NCBI RefSeq assembly: GCF_000058485.1
Contig: NC_008278.1
Span: forward strand, 3,900,962 to 3,964,961
Reading direction: 5' to 3'
Origin: Frankia alni ACN14a
GTDB lineage: Bacteria; Actinomycetota; Actinomycetes; Frankiales; Frankiaceae
Length of the DNA stretch: 64,000 bases
Made by a program: the position numbers and the translations under genes. The notes under the pieces are model-generated. The model was given only the letters and a program-made list of their open reading frames with translations, ran no database searches and was not told the origin of the DNA. Shown one piece after another: positions 49,486-58,330 of this stretch. Numbering within the stretch: the first letter of the stretch is position 1; each line of letters begins with the position of its first letter.

Positions 49486-50373
49486 ATGCCTCTGACTTTG
49501 ATCGCCGGAACCTTCCGGGTGGTGGGCGCCTCCCCGGACGGCGACTCGGTCCGCTTCTACCCGCACAACTCGCAGGCGTTCCGCCGGGCGGGCATCACGG
49601 TGAAGGCCAACCGGGCGGGTGGGGTGCAGCTTCGCCTGGACGCCATCGACGCGCTGGAGACGCACTACACCCCGCCGCACGGCCGGGAATGGCATCAGCG
49701 TGCCGAGTTCGGTCGCGGCGCCGGCGACGCCCTGCTGCACGAACTGGGGTTCACCGAGGTCACCCGCGACGCCCGCGGCACCGTCACCGCCGCCACCCCC
49801 ACCCAGACCGACGGGTACATCCTGACCCGGTTCGCCGACAAGTACGGCCGCGCCGTGGCGATGGCCTTCGCCGGCGCGCCGCCGGCGGGGCAGACCGACG
49901 GCGCGGCGGTGTTCCTCGACGTCGACGGGCTGCACCGGTCGGTCAACCACCGGCTGCTGGCCGCCGGCTGGGTGTATCCGACGTTCTATTCGAAGCTGTA
50001 CGTCGACCTGCGCGCCGATCTCGCCGCGACCACCACCGCGGTGCGCGCCGCGGCGAGCGGCCTCTGGAAACTCGACGCCACCACGTCCGGGTTCACCGTC
50101 ACCTCCCGCGCGCAGCTCACCGATGATCTGGTCATCCTGCCGAAGCTGTTCCGCCGGCTGGCGGAGTACCTGACCCTGGATGAGACCGGCGGGGTGGATC
50201 TGGCCGGTTTCGCGGATTTCCTCGCTGCCGGCGACGACCGGCTGTTCACCGTTCCGGCGGGTCACGCCACCGCCCTGGACACCCTGGTCCGGGTGCGCAC
50301 CGATCCCGCCAGCGGGCAGGAGAAGGTCACCCTGACCGTCCCCCCGGAGGACATCGTCTTCCTCGAGGCCTGA
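49486..50373 (+). CDS. Cytoplasmic staphylococcal-nuclease-fold protein
   Basis: A 295-residue protein, ATG 49486 after GGGGA. The SNase (thermonuclease) core carries DGDSVRF (residues 18-24), RLDAIDALE with Arg50, Asp55 and Glu58, and DKYGRAVAMAF with Arg122. These match the calcium-binding and catalytic Asp/Arg/Glu/Arg set of SNase. There is no signal peptide, unlike secreted nucleases. An insertion of about 45 residues follows the ETHY motif. About 130 extra residues at the C-terminus (SKLYVDLRADLAATTTAVRA and onward) are of unknown role. It probably cleaves nucleic acid in the cytosol. Confidence 0.75.
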   Translation: MPLTLIAGTFRVVGASPDGDSVRFYPHNSQAFRRAGITVKANRAGGVQLRLDAIDALETHYTPPHGREWHQRAEFGRGAGDALLHELGFTEVTRDARGTVTAATPTQTDGYILTRFADKYGRAVAMAFAGAPPAGQTDGAAVFLDVDGLHRSVNHRLLAAGWVYPTFYSKLYVDLRADLAATTTAVRAAASGLWKLDATTSGFTVTSRAQLTDDLVILPKLFRRLAEYLTLDETGGVDLAGFADFLAAGDDRLFTVPAGHATALDTLVRVRTDPASGQEKVTLTVPPEDIVFLEA

Positions 50374-50475
50374 CCGCTGCCGTGACGTCGCGGACGGCGG
50401 AGGTGGGGCGGGGACCGGACACCCACCGGAAGGGGGCCGTGGCGGGTGTTCCCGCCGGTACGCCCGACGTACGCC

Positions 50476-51927
50476 CTACGTCGGTGCCTGGAAGCCGCCG
50501 ATCCTCTGCTCGAGCAGTTCGGCCAGCCGCAGCGGGGTGCGGTCCTCGAACATCGGGCCGATGAGCTGCACTCCCACCGGCAGGCCCACGGGGGACCGAC
50601 CCGCGGGTATCGCGGTGGCCGGCAGGCCCGCCATGGTGGCCAGGCCGGCCAGGACGAGCTGGTCGAAGTACGGGTACTCGACGCCGTCGACGTCGATCCG
50701 GCGTTCCAGGGGATCGGGGTTGTGGTCGTGGCCGAACGCGGGAGTCGGCGTGATCGGACACACCACGGCGTCGAACTCGGCGAACAGCTGCCGCCAGCCG
50801 TGGCGGTGGAGCTCGCGACGGTTGTTCGCCTCGATCCAGTCGCGGTGGCTGAACACCATGGCGCGCAGCCGCGTCGCGTCGAGACTGCGGTCGTCCGCGC
50901 TCAGCCCGGCGGCGCGGGTCCGCAGCTGCTCGTACGCCTCGACGGGAAAACGCGCGACGGAACCCGAGAACAGCAACTGCGTGTAGAGCGTCGCGGCGTC
51001 GGTCAGATCGGGCAGCAGCGCCGTGTGCCGTTCGACGCGGGCTCCTGCGTCGACGAGCGCGTCGGCCACCCGGTGCACGCCCGCCCGCACGGCGGACCCG
51101 GTCGCCAGCAGCGGGTGCTCGTCGAGGACCAGGACCCGGAAGTCGGCGAGGCGCTCGTGGCGCGCGGGCGGCAGCGCCACGGTGTGCGCCACGCCGCCCG
51201 TCAGCGGGTCCGGTCCGGCCATGACGTCGAGCAGGAGGGCGAGGTCGCGGGCGGTGCGCGCCATCGGACCGACGACGGCGAGGTCGAGGTCGGTCGGCAG
51301 TGCCGGCGCGCCAGGCGCGACCATGCCGCGGGTTGCCGCCAGCCCGAGTGTCGGCTTGTGTGCGTAGACGCCGCAGAAATGGGCGGGGGTACGCAGCGAG
51401 CCGGCGAGGTCGGAGCCGATGGACAGCGCGCCGAACCCGCACGCCAGGGCCGCCGCCGACCCACCGGAGGAGCCGCCCGGCGTGCGACCGTGATCCCACG
51501 GGTTGTTGGTGGTGCCGTAGATCTCGTTGAAGCTCTGGATGTCCTGCAGCCCCACCGGGACGTTGGTCTTGCCGAGCACCACCGCGCCCGCGGCCTTGAG
51601 CCGCGACACCTGTACCGCGTCCTGGGCCGGCAGGTAGTTCGCGTGCTGCGGCATGCCCCAGGTCGTGGGCAGTCCGGCGATGTTGTAGGACTCCTTGACC
51701 GTCACCGGGATGCCGAGCAGCGGCCGGTCCTCGCCGCGGGCGCGCGCCTGGTCGGCGCCGCGCGCGGCGTCCCGCGCGCGGTCGAAGTCCGGCACGCAGA
51801 TCGCGTTGATCACCTTGTCGTCCCGTTCGATACGGGCGATCGCCTCGTCGGTCAGCTCCGCCGAGGTCACGTCACCGGCACGCAGTGCGGCCGCGAGCCT
51901 TTCGGCCGACTGAAAACTCCATTCCAT
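50476..51927 (-). CDS. Amidase (amidase-signature family)
   Basis: A 483-residue serine amidase, ATG 51927. The Ser-cisSer-Lys set is complete: Lys78 in VTVKES, the cis-serine in GGSSGGSAAA (153/154) and the nucleophile Ser177 in SDLAGS. KPTLGL and the C-terminal AGLPVGVQLIGP-type block (PVGLPVGVQLIGPMFEDRT) are standard. It hydrolyses an amide bond in the cytoplasm. It is not adjacent to gatB, so a catabolic amidase is more likely than GatA. Confidence 0.93.
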   Translation of the reverse strand: MEWSFQSAERLAAALRAGDVTSAELTDEAIARIERDDKVINAICVPDFDRARDAARGADQARARGEDRPLLGIPVTVKESYNIAGLPTTWGMPQHANYLPAQDAVQVSRLKAAGAVVLGKTNVPVGLQDIQSFNEIYGTTNNPWDHGRTPGGSSGGSAAALACGFGALSIGSDLAGSLRTPAHFCGVYAHKPTLGLAATRGMVAPGAPALPTDLDLAVVGPMARTARDLALLLDVMAGPDPLTGGVAHTVALPPARHERLADFRVLVLDEHPLLATGSAVRAGVHRVADALVDAGARVERHTALLPDLTDAATLYTQLLFSGSVARFPVEAYEQLRTRAAGLSADDRSLDATRLRAMVFSHRDWIEANNRRELHRHGWRQLFAEFDAVVCPITPTPAFGHDHNPDPLERRIDVDGVEYPYFDQLVLAGLATMAGLPATAIPAGRSPVGLPVGVQLIGPMFEDRTPLRLAELLEQRIGGFQAPT

Positions 51928-52097
51928 GATTCTGACGCTACCGGCCCCTGAAATAGGTCAGGAAATGCCGAGGCGCGCAACAGGGTCAGGCAAATTCCCC
52001 CCGGTTGTGACGGAGTTTCTTCCCATCCCGAGGGAAGTAGGCGACGCCGCGCCACCCGCGCGCCGATCCGTGGCGCGTAACCATCCCGGCACCGAGA

Positions 52098-52943
52098 ATG
52101 ACGATCATGTCTCTCGTCGAACCCGACCCGGTCCAGCCCCGCCACGAAGCGCTGCCGCTGCGCGGCAGGGCGGCGCTGGTCACCGGCGTCAGCCGACGTG
52201 CGGGCATCGGATACGCCACCGCCCGACGCCTCGCCGCCCTGGGCGCGACACTGTTCCTGCACCACTACACGCCGCACGACCGGGACCAGCCCTGGGGGGC
52301 CGATCCCGGCGGGCCCCAGGCGGTCATCGACGGTGTGGCCGCCGCCCGCGGCGACGGCCAGGCGGCCGTCCACCACCTGGAGCTCGACCTCGCCGTTGCC
52401 GAAGCACCCGAACAGGTGGTCAACAGTGCCCGCGACGCCGTCGGGCACCTCGACATCCTCGTGTGCAACCACGCTCGCAGCGGCGGTGACGGTCCGCTGG
52501 GCACCCTGGACGCCGCCATGCTCGACGCCCACTGGGCCGTCAACACCCGCTCGACCATTCTGCTGGCGCAGGCCTTCGCCGCGCAGCACGACGGCCGGCG
52601 AGGCGGACGGATCATCGTCATGACCTCGGGGCAGGACCTCGGACCGATGCGCGACGAGGTCGCCTACGCAGCCAGCAAGGGGGCCCTCGCGTCCATCACG
52701 CGCACCCTCGCGGACCATCTCGCCGACCAGGCCATCACCGTCAACGCGGTCAATCCGGGGCCCGTGGACACCGGCTACGCCGCACCCGAGCTCTACGCCG
52801 CCGTCCGCCGCCGATTCCCCCGGCAACGCTGGGGCACCCCGGACGACCCCGCCCGCCTCGTCGCCTGGCTCGCGACCGACGACGCCGCCTGGATCACCGG
52901 GCAGACCATCAACACCGAGGGCGGTTTCCGCCGCTCGGACTGA
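52098..52943 (+). CDS. SDR-family oxidoreductase
   Basis: A 281-residue SDR, ATG 52098 (ATG 52107 also possible). The cofactor loop TGVSRRAGIG has two extra residues compared with TGxxxGIG. CNHARSG replaces NNAG, and YAASK with an upstream Ser (MTSGQD) gives the active site. The insertion after strand 2 (HHYTPHDRDQPWGADPGGP) is characteristic of the SDR group related to 3-ketoacyl reductase-like Bacillus proteins. Substrate unknown. Confidence 0.88.
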   Translation: MTIMSLVEPDPVQPRHEALPLRGRAALVTGVSRRAGIGYATARRLAALGATLFLHHYTPHDRDQPWGADPGGPQAVIDGVAAARGDGQAAVHHLELDLAVAEAPEQVVNSARDAVGHLDILVCNHARSGGDGPLGTLDAAMLDAHWAVNTRSTILLAQAFAAQHDGRRGGRIIVMTSGQDLGPMRDEVAYAASKGALASITRTLADHLADQAITVNAVNPGPVDTGYAAPELYAAVRRRFPRQRWGTPDDPARLVAWLATDDAAWITGQTINTEGGFRRSD

Positions 52944-52978
52944 CGTTTCCCACGACCTCGACCCCTGGAGTGCGACAG

Positions 52979-53260
52979 TTACGACGGGGAGGACCGCGCG
53001 GGCGGTTCCCCCTGCGTCGTGTCCGGCCCCCAGATCGCCGGCACCGGTGCGATGGCGGCGCCGCCGTATTCGATGCGCCAGGCGCGAGCCCGTGCGAACG
53101 CGGTCGCCTCGCGCACGGCCTGCGGCCGGGTCGGCCAGGTGCGCGCCTCGTGCGGATCGTCGGTCAGCCGCCAGCCGAGCTCGTCGGCGATGTAGCGATG
53201 CTCGCCGTCCCAGGCGACGTCGATGCGCCACCGTACGTCCTGCTCCACAGCCACCAGCAC
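52979..53260 (-). CDS. Small hypothetical protein
   Basis: A 93-residue product from GTG 53260. The stretch VRWRIDVAWDGEHRYIADEL, then ARTWPTRPQAVREATAFARA, looks like a compact alpha-beta protein of a type common in actinobacteria as DUF-less hypotheticals. No signal peptide or membrane helix. It stands alone between SDR and the PadR pair, convergent with the SDR. Start uncertain (internal GTG 53248). Confidence 0.45.
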   Translation of the reverse strand: MLVAVEQDVRWRIDVAWDGEHRYIADELGWRLTDDPHEARTWPTRPQAVREATAFARARAWRIEYGGAAIAPVPAIWGPDTTQGEPPARSSPS

Positions 53261-53413
53261 AGCACACGCACCCCCATCGTGTCGAACGCCCGTTCGACGC
53301 CCTGGTCCTGGGTTTGCTTTCGCGTCTGCACTGATTCTGCGCGGACCGCCCGGCGCGCCGCCAGCCCCCTGCCCGCGGGGAACGAACTCGAGCCGCGTAT
53401 AGGGGTTCGGACG

Positions 53414-54013
53414 TCAGACCCGGCCGCCGTTTCCGTCCCCGTGGACGGCGGGTGGGGCCTCGACGGACAGGGGCGTGCCGGGGCGCTGGCGGGCGAACAG
53501 CAGCCGCCACATGCGCCCGGCGACGAAGGCCCCGCCGAGCATGAGCACGTAGACCAGCGGCGTCCACGCCCCACCGACCGAGGTGTGGGATCCGTGCTGG
53601 TAGGTGAAGGTGGCGTCGCTGGTCAGGTAGGGGACCCCCGCCCAGCGGAAGGTGCCGGTGGCGTCGGGCGTCGCGGTGATCCCGGCGTCGAAGGCGGTCC
53701 TGGCGACATAGTCGACCAGCATCATGACGCCCTCGACGACGAAGATCGTGACGGCGGCCGCAGTCCAGGACGGGCGGCGCGCCAGCTCGCCGTACTCGGC
53801 GGCGAGGTAGCCGGCGGCGAGGACACGCAGGTCCCCGAGCTGGCGCACGGCCTGGCGGGCGCCGACGTCCGCGGCCGCGGCATGCAGGTCGGCGCGCAGC
53901 TCCCGGCGCAGGGCGGTCCGGGAGCGGCGCGGCAGGTCCTGCAGCCGGGTGTTCATCGTCCACACGGTGCGTTCGATCCGCAGCCGGTCGAGGGTGCTCG
54001 GCGAGGTGGCCAT
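53414..54013 (-). CDS. PadR-associated membrane protein
   Basis: A 199-residue protein that begins two bases after the PadR stop. The N-terminal about 70 residues are helical and charged. Hydrophobic segments are AAAVTIFVVEGVMMLVDYVA and AWTPLVYVLMLGGAFVAGRM. The layout (helical N-domain, two membrane helices) is that of the small membrane proteins often co-transcribed with PadR regulators. Its function is unknown, perhaps sensing membrane perturbation together with PadR. Confidence 0.7.
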   Translation of the reverse strand: MATSPSTLDRLRIERTVWTMNTRLQDLPRRSRTALRRELRADLHAAAADVGARQAVRQLGDLRVLAAGYLAAEYGELARRPSWTAAAVTIFVVEGVMMLVDYVARTAFDAGITATPDATGTFRWAGVPYLTSDATFTYQHGSHTSVGGAWTPLVYVLMLGGAFVAGRMWRLLFARQRPGTPLSVEAPPAVHGDGNGGRV

Positions 54014-54015
54014 CG

Positions 54016-54474
54016 TCAGGTGTCCTCCGTAACGGTGGGCGAGGCGCCGGTGGGCGGGGTGCCGGTGGGCGGGGCGGCCTCGGGCGGGATGGCGGTCGGT
54101 GGGGTGGCCGGCGACTCGGGCGGGGTGGCGCTGGGCGGATCGGGGAGGCTGCGGACCAGCACGGGGTGGACCACCGCGGCCAGCGACAACCAGCTTGCGG
54201 TGCCCTGCGCCAACGCCTGGGATCCGGCCGGAGTCGGCCGGTAGTACTTGCGGGCCGGCCCGGAGCGGGAGGCGACCAGCCGCCCGTGGAGCCGACCCTC
54301 ACGTTCCAGGCGGGCCAGCGCCGGATAGACGCTGCCCTCGCCGATGTCGGTCAGCCCGAGCTCGCGCAGCCGCTGGACGACCTCGTAGCCGTAGGACTCC
54401 CGCTCGGCGAGCAGCCGCAGCAGCAGCAGCGACAGGACGCCCTTGAGCAGCTGAGGATCATGCGTCGGCGCCAT
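54016..54474 (-). CDS. PadR-family transcriptional regulator with Pro-rich tail
   Basis: A 152-residue PadR protein, ATG 54474. The winged helix reads LKGVLSLLLLRLLAERESYG, YEVVQRLRELG, GEGSVYPALARLEREGRL. The usual Vir helices are missing; instead residues about 112-150 form a Pro/Thr/Ala tail of repeated PPTG/PPES units from a GC-rich DNA repeat (about 54045-54145). It is coupled to the membrane protein gene downstream. It belongs to the short PadR subgroup. Confidence 0.9.
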   Translation of the reverse strand: MAPTHDPQLLKGVLSLLLLRLLAERESYGYEVVQRLRELGLTDIGEGSVYPALARLEREGRLHGRLVASRSGPARKYYRPTPAGSQALAQGTASWLSLAAVVHPVLVRSLPDPPSATPPESPATPPTAIPPEAAPPTGTPPTGASPTVTEDT

Positions 54475-54592
54475 GCGTCCAGACTAAGCCGGGTACCTTG
54501 CATTGTCTAGTAGTGGCGCCGCGAACAGGCACCGCGCTGCGGCGACCTGGACGTGCCGGGCCGACCCACCACCCGCATGCCCGGACGCAGCC

Positions 54593-54946
54593 CTACGCGG
54601 CGGTGTCCGCCGAGGCGGCGAGGATGCGCGAGGCGGCGCGGTGCGTGAGCCATCCAAGGCAGCCGCAGGCGAGGACGACGAAGGCGCCGACCGCCAGGAC
54701 CGGATCGGACAGCAGGACGGCGCCCGCGGCGAGCACCAGCCCGAACGCGGTGAGCGTCCAGGCGGGAACGCGGTTCCACCAGACCGGGCGAAGGATCATC
54801 CGTGCCCATCCGTCGGCGGCCTCGGCGACCGTCTGGTCCGGGTGACGCCGGCCGCGTCCCGCGAGCTGAACGGCCTCGCGCCGTGATCGGCTCGCGATGG
54901 CGCGCCACGCCGCTGCCGTGGCCTTCCTCGTGGCGGGATCAGACAT
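54593..54946 (-). CDS. Small two-helix membrane protein, hypothetical
   Basis: A 117-residue protein, ATG 54946 (GTG 54961 possible). The first about 60 residues are polar with many Arg and Ala. Then two close hydrophobic helices follow (VPAWTLTAFGLVLAAGAVLL and PVLAVGAFVVLACGCLGWL) and a short C-terminal tail. No family recognised. It lies divergent from nothing, with 118 bases to the PadR start on the same strand. Confidence 0.5.
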   Translation of the reverse strand: MSDPATRKATAAAWRAIASRSRREAVQLAGRGRRHPDQTVAEAADGWARMILRPVWWNRVPAWTLTAFGLVLAAGAVLLSDPVLAVGAFVVLACGCLGWLTHRAASRILAASADTAA

Positions 54947-55094
54947 GTCCGGGGTCGTCACAGGGTCATGGTCGCAGGCACGCGACGCGGCGTGGTCGCC
55001 GCAGGGCAGGAGCAGGGGAAACCGGTTCCCGTCCGCCGGGGCGGGTGGGAGACGCTGAGGGCCCAGGGCAGAGGAAGCCCGGCGGTCGGGGCGC

Positions 55095-56270
55095 TCAGGG
55101 CCGGCCGATCCGCCAGATGATCGCGTGGTGGTGGGTGCTGTCGGGCACGTCGGCGCCGCCCACGACGAGCCCGGTGGTGTTGAGGTCGTAGGCCTCGCTC
55201 TCGGCCACGTCCGCGCCGCTGAGGTCGAGGATCGAGCCCTCGGACCAGCGGAACGCGTGAGTGCGCCCGTCGGGCAGCGTGGCCTTGCCGGCGACCTCAC
55301 CGCGGCTGTTCAACGCCGCCGGCACGGTGTCACGGCCGCCCAGGCCACCCAGGTCCCCGCGTCGTCCGCCGCGCCAGAGGAAGCCGTGGGTGGCGGTGCC
55401 GTCGCTGCTGCTCACGAGGACCTCACCGCGGTCGTTGATCGCGATGGCCGTGCTGGTCGTGTCGCGGCGGGCCGTGCCGAGGTCGATCAGCCGCCCGTGG
55501 TCCCACAGGAACGCGTGTGAGGCGCCGCCGGCGGTGTCGCTGGTGCCGATCACCTGGCCGGCGTTGTTGATGTCGACGGCGTGGCTGTTACGGCCGCCCA
55601 GCGTGCCGAGATCGGTCAGCCGGCCCCTGCTCCAGAGAAACGCGTGGGTGTCCCCGTTGGCGAGGGTGCTCGACCCGACCACCTGGTTGCGATCGTTGAT
55701 CCCGGCGGCGGAGCTCTGCGTGCCGCCGAGTGTCCCGACGTTCACCGCGGAATTGCCGAACCAGACGGCTCCTCCGCCGCGCACACCGTCGTTCACGGTG
55801 CTGAATCCGACGATGGTTCCCGCGGCGTTGATGTCGTCGGCGCCGCTGCGATATCCCCCCAGCTCGGGCCGGCCCCCCAGGTAGGGCAGGCCCGTTCCGT
55901 CCCGGTGCGCGGTGGTGTCGTAATGCTGCACGATGGTGCCCGTGACGGTCCCGGAGCCGTTGATGGCGTTCGCCGTGCCGCCGATGGCCTGCACCGTCCC
56001 CTGGCGCCAGATGAATCCGTGGTAGCCATAGGCCGGGTCGGGCCCGCCGCCGGCCACGACGCCCTGGTCGTTGACGACGGTGGCGTTGGAGCGCAGGAAG
56101 GCCCCGGCGGGCAGGCCGAGGTCGGTGACCTGCACCGGCGGCCGGGTCGCCGCGGTCGCCGGTGTGGCCGCGGTGGTCGCGGCCAGCGCAGCCGGGGCCG
56201 AGAGCAGGCCGCAGACACCCGCCACGGCAGCGGCGATCACCATCGGTGCACGCCCACGTGTCACGGACAT
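55095..56270 (-). CDS. Secreted HAF-repeat protein
   Basis: A 391-residue exported protein, ATG 56270. The signal peptide is VIAAAVAGVCGLLSAPAALA with cleavage about residue 31. The mature part consists of about seven repeats of 45-50 residues built around INDRGQVVG and HAFLW (examples NDRNQVVGSS, THAFLWSRGR, NNAGQVIGTS, SHAFLWDHGR). This is the extracellular HAF family, predicted to form a beta-propeller-like structure. Role unknown; perhaps a surface or matrix protein. No anchor or sorting motif. Confidence 0.88.
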   Translation of the reverse strand: MSVTRGRAPMVIAAAVAGVCGLLSAPAALAATTAATPATAATRPPVQVTDLGLPAGAFLRSNATVVNDQGVVAGGGPDPAYGYHGFIWRQGTVQAIGGTANAINGSGTVTGTIVQHYDTTAHRDGTGLPYLGGRPELGGYRSGADDINAAGTIVGFSTVNDGVRGGGAVWFGNSAVNVGTLGGTQSSAAGINDRNQVVGSSTLANGDTHAFLWSRGRLTDLGTLGGRNSHAVDINNAGQVIGTSDTAGGASHAFLWDHGRLIDLGTARRDTTSTAIAINDRGEVLVSSSDGTATHGFLWRGGRRGDLGGLGGRDTVPAALNSRGEVAGKATLPDGRTHAFRWSEGSILDLSGADVAESEAYDLNTTGLVVGGADVPDSTHHHAIIWRIGRP

Positions 56271-56522
56271 TGTCGGCCCCTTCGAACCCGCGCACGACCG
56301 CCCGGCGCGACGGCCCCGAATGGTAGACGTCGTCGGCTCGACGGCGGCGTTCCCAGGCACTCGTCTGCGTGTTATCCGTCCTGTGCACGCAGCGCAAACA
56401 CGGAAACAGGGAAACCGGCGTAGGAACCGGTACATTTCCCGCGGACTCTCGCGCGGAACGGGGCGAACAATGTGGATCGGAGAAGCACGGGGCGATGCGT
56501 TCCGCGCGCGCCCCGGCGCGGT

Positions 56523-57230
56523 TCAGGCGGGCCGGCGCGCAACAGGCCAGCGCAGCACGACGGGGTGGTCCGGGCGCTCGTTGTCGATCAGTACGTCGGC
56601 GTGGTCCCGGGGTGCGGCCTGGGCGTGGTAGAGCTCCTGCGCCGGCAGGTAGCGCGCCGCGTAACGCGTCCGGACGGCGGCGTCCGAGCCGAACAGCGTG
56701 ACGTCGCGTCGCAGCGCGCGGCGCAGCGACTCGGCCGGGCTGATCTGGAGGAACAGGCCGAGATCCCAGCAGTCGCGCAGTTGCGCGCGCAGGAGGAACA
56801 CACCGTCGACGACCAGCACGGCGTCGTCGGCCGCCCGCTGGACCGGCCGGTCCAGTGGGGTGTCGCCGCGGTGGTCGAAGCAGGCGTCGCGGTAGCGACG
56901 GTCACCGGTCGGCCCGAGCGGGTCGAGCAGCAGGCGCCGCAGGGCGGGGTAGTCGAACGCGTCGAGGAAGTATCCCTCGGCCGACATCGATCCTCGTCGC
57001 CGACGCACGTGGGTGGGCTGGTGGAAGCCGTCGACACCGGCGCGCACGACGGGTCGGCCCCGGCGGGTGACCGCGTCGGCGAGTTCGTCGGCCAACGTCG
57101 TCTTGCCCGCGGCGTCCGGTCCGTCGATCGCGACGCGTAGTACCCGGTCGGGGGCCGAGGTCACCAGCAGGTCGGCCAGGCGGCTCACGACGTGGCCGCG
57201 CAGCGGCGGCGGACCGGGCGCGGTGATCAC
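56523..57230 (-). CDS. Uridine kinase-like P-loop phosphotransferase
   Basis: A 235-residue protein, GTG 57230. Walker A is GPDAAGKTT (37-45). DGFHQP and EGYFLDAFDYPALRRLL match the uridine kinase/CoaA-like substrate region. VLVVDGVFLLRAQLRDCWDL contains the Walker B and the lid region onset. It phosphorylates uridine, cytidine or a related nucleoside or vitamin. Its GTG overlaps the stop of the extended reading of the upstream ORF by GTGA. Confidence 0.85.
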   Translation of the reverse strand: MITAPGPPPLRGHVVSRLADLLVTSAPDRVLRVAIDGPDAAGKTTLADELADAVTRRGRPVVRAGVDGFHQPTHVRRRRGSMSAEGYFLDAFDYPALRRLLLDPLGPTGDRRYRDACFDHRGDTPLDRPVQRAADDAVLVVDGVFLLRAQLRDCWDLGLFLQISPAESLRRALRRDVTLFGSDAAVRTRYAARYLPAQELYHAQAAPRDHADVLIDNERPDHPVVLRWPVARRPA

Positions 57231-57309
57231 GACGTTCGACCGTGGTGACGGATCGGCGGGACTGCGCGCTCGCCGTCGCTGTCGCCGTGCGAGCCCACAC
57301 GCATCGCAG

Positions 57310-57676
57310 TCAGGTCGGCCAGTCGAGTTGGGAGTCGGGTATGCCCAGGGCGCGGCCGTGCTCCTCGGCTTCGGTGCGGCCCTGCGGGGTCACCGCGCGG
57401 GTAGCGGAAGACGCGACCGGGGAACGCGATGAGGCTCTCCTCGGCGGTGTGCAGGTCCACGTACCACCCGGACTCGTCCAGAACCTCGCTCAGCCGCGCG
57501 GACAGAGCCTCGGCCTGAGCGTCCGCGACGTCGAAGGAGATCAGCGTCCAGACGGGCGGCTGGTCGGCGGTGGCGTTTCCCGACGCCGATCGTTGGATCT
57601 TCCGCACGAGCAGCGGCAGGTCGTCCAGGACCGTTCCCACGCGCAGGCTCTCGGCGATCAGTACTCCGGTGGCCAT
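57310..57676 (-). pseudogene. Hypothetical protein, apparently frameshifted near its C-terminus
   Basis: From ATG 57676 a coherent frame reads VLIAESLRVGTVLDDLPLLV, then WTLISFDVADAQAEALSARL and SGWYVDLHTAEESLIAFPGR, to PRGD near 57397. After this the plausible ending RTEAEEHGRALGIPDSQLDW occurs in another frame, with stop at 57310. Without the shift the original frame runs on as low-complexity Arg/Pro/His sequence to 57227, where its stop overlaps the kinase GTG. Either a one-base indel has broken the gene, or the long version is real and coupled to the kinase. No family recognised. Confidence 0.5.
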
Positions 57677-57859
57677 CGGCAGCTCCCTCGCGGCAGGCAG
57701 GGCAGGCAGGTCGGGCACGGCGTTCGAGCCCATCCAGTGTAGGGAGCGACCGGGTCGCGGGTGTCGCAGGGACGGCCACGGTGGGCGACGCAACCAGGCT
57801 GAGATCACGATGTCGGACAGTGAGTGACTTGCTACGGCGACGACGGGGGACCGACAAGC

Positions 57860-58119
57860 GTGACAACGGATGACGAGGCGGCGGCGTACGGCCGGTACGC
57901 GGGAGCGCCCTCGCGGGCTGACCTGGAGCGTGTGTTCTTCGTCGATGACGAGGATCGGGCGCTGGTCGAGCGTCACCGTGGCGAGCACATGAAGCTCGGG
58001 TTCAGTCTCCACCTCGTCACGGTCCGCTGGGTGGGGATGTTCCTGGAAGACCCGCTCGACGTCCCGACCGCGGTGCTGGACTTCATGGCCGAGCAGCTCG
58101 GCGTGGCCGATCCCTCCTG
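57860..58119 (+). pseudogene. Tn3-family transposase N-terminal fragment
   Basis: GTG 57860 opens a frame reading TTDDEAAAYGRYAGAPSRAD, LERVFFVDDEDRALVERHRG, then MKLGFSLHLVTVRWVGMF and LDVPTAVLDFMAEQLGVADP. This is the DUF4158 start of TnpA, clearly related to but different from the copy at 32734-34080. The similarity breaks at about 58119. Only about 85 of about 1,000 residues remain. Confidence 0.85.
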
Positions 58120-58330
58120 CCCGAGCTCGCCGCCCTCCGCGAGCAGACCGCACGGCCCGCACCGCGCCCGGCGCCCCGCCGACACGACAGCGGCCCCGGT
58201 CCGGCATCCCACCAGCTCGATGCACTCTGGCGAGGAACCCGAGTGACTGCAATTGCTGTCCCGGCTGTACGGAAGGCGGTGAATGTCTGGATGGCGGCGA
58301 GGGAAGGAAGGTGGTGCGTGGCCGGGCCGC

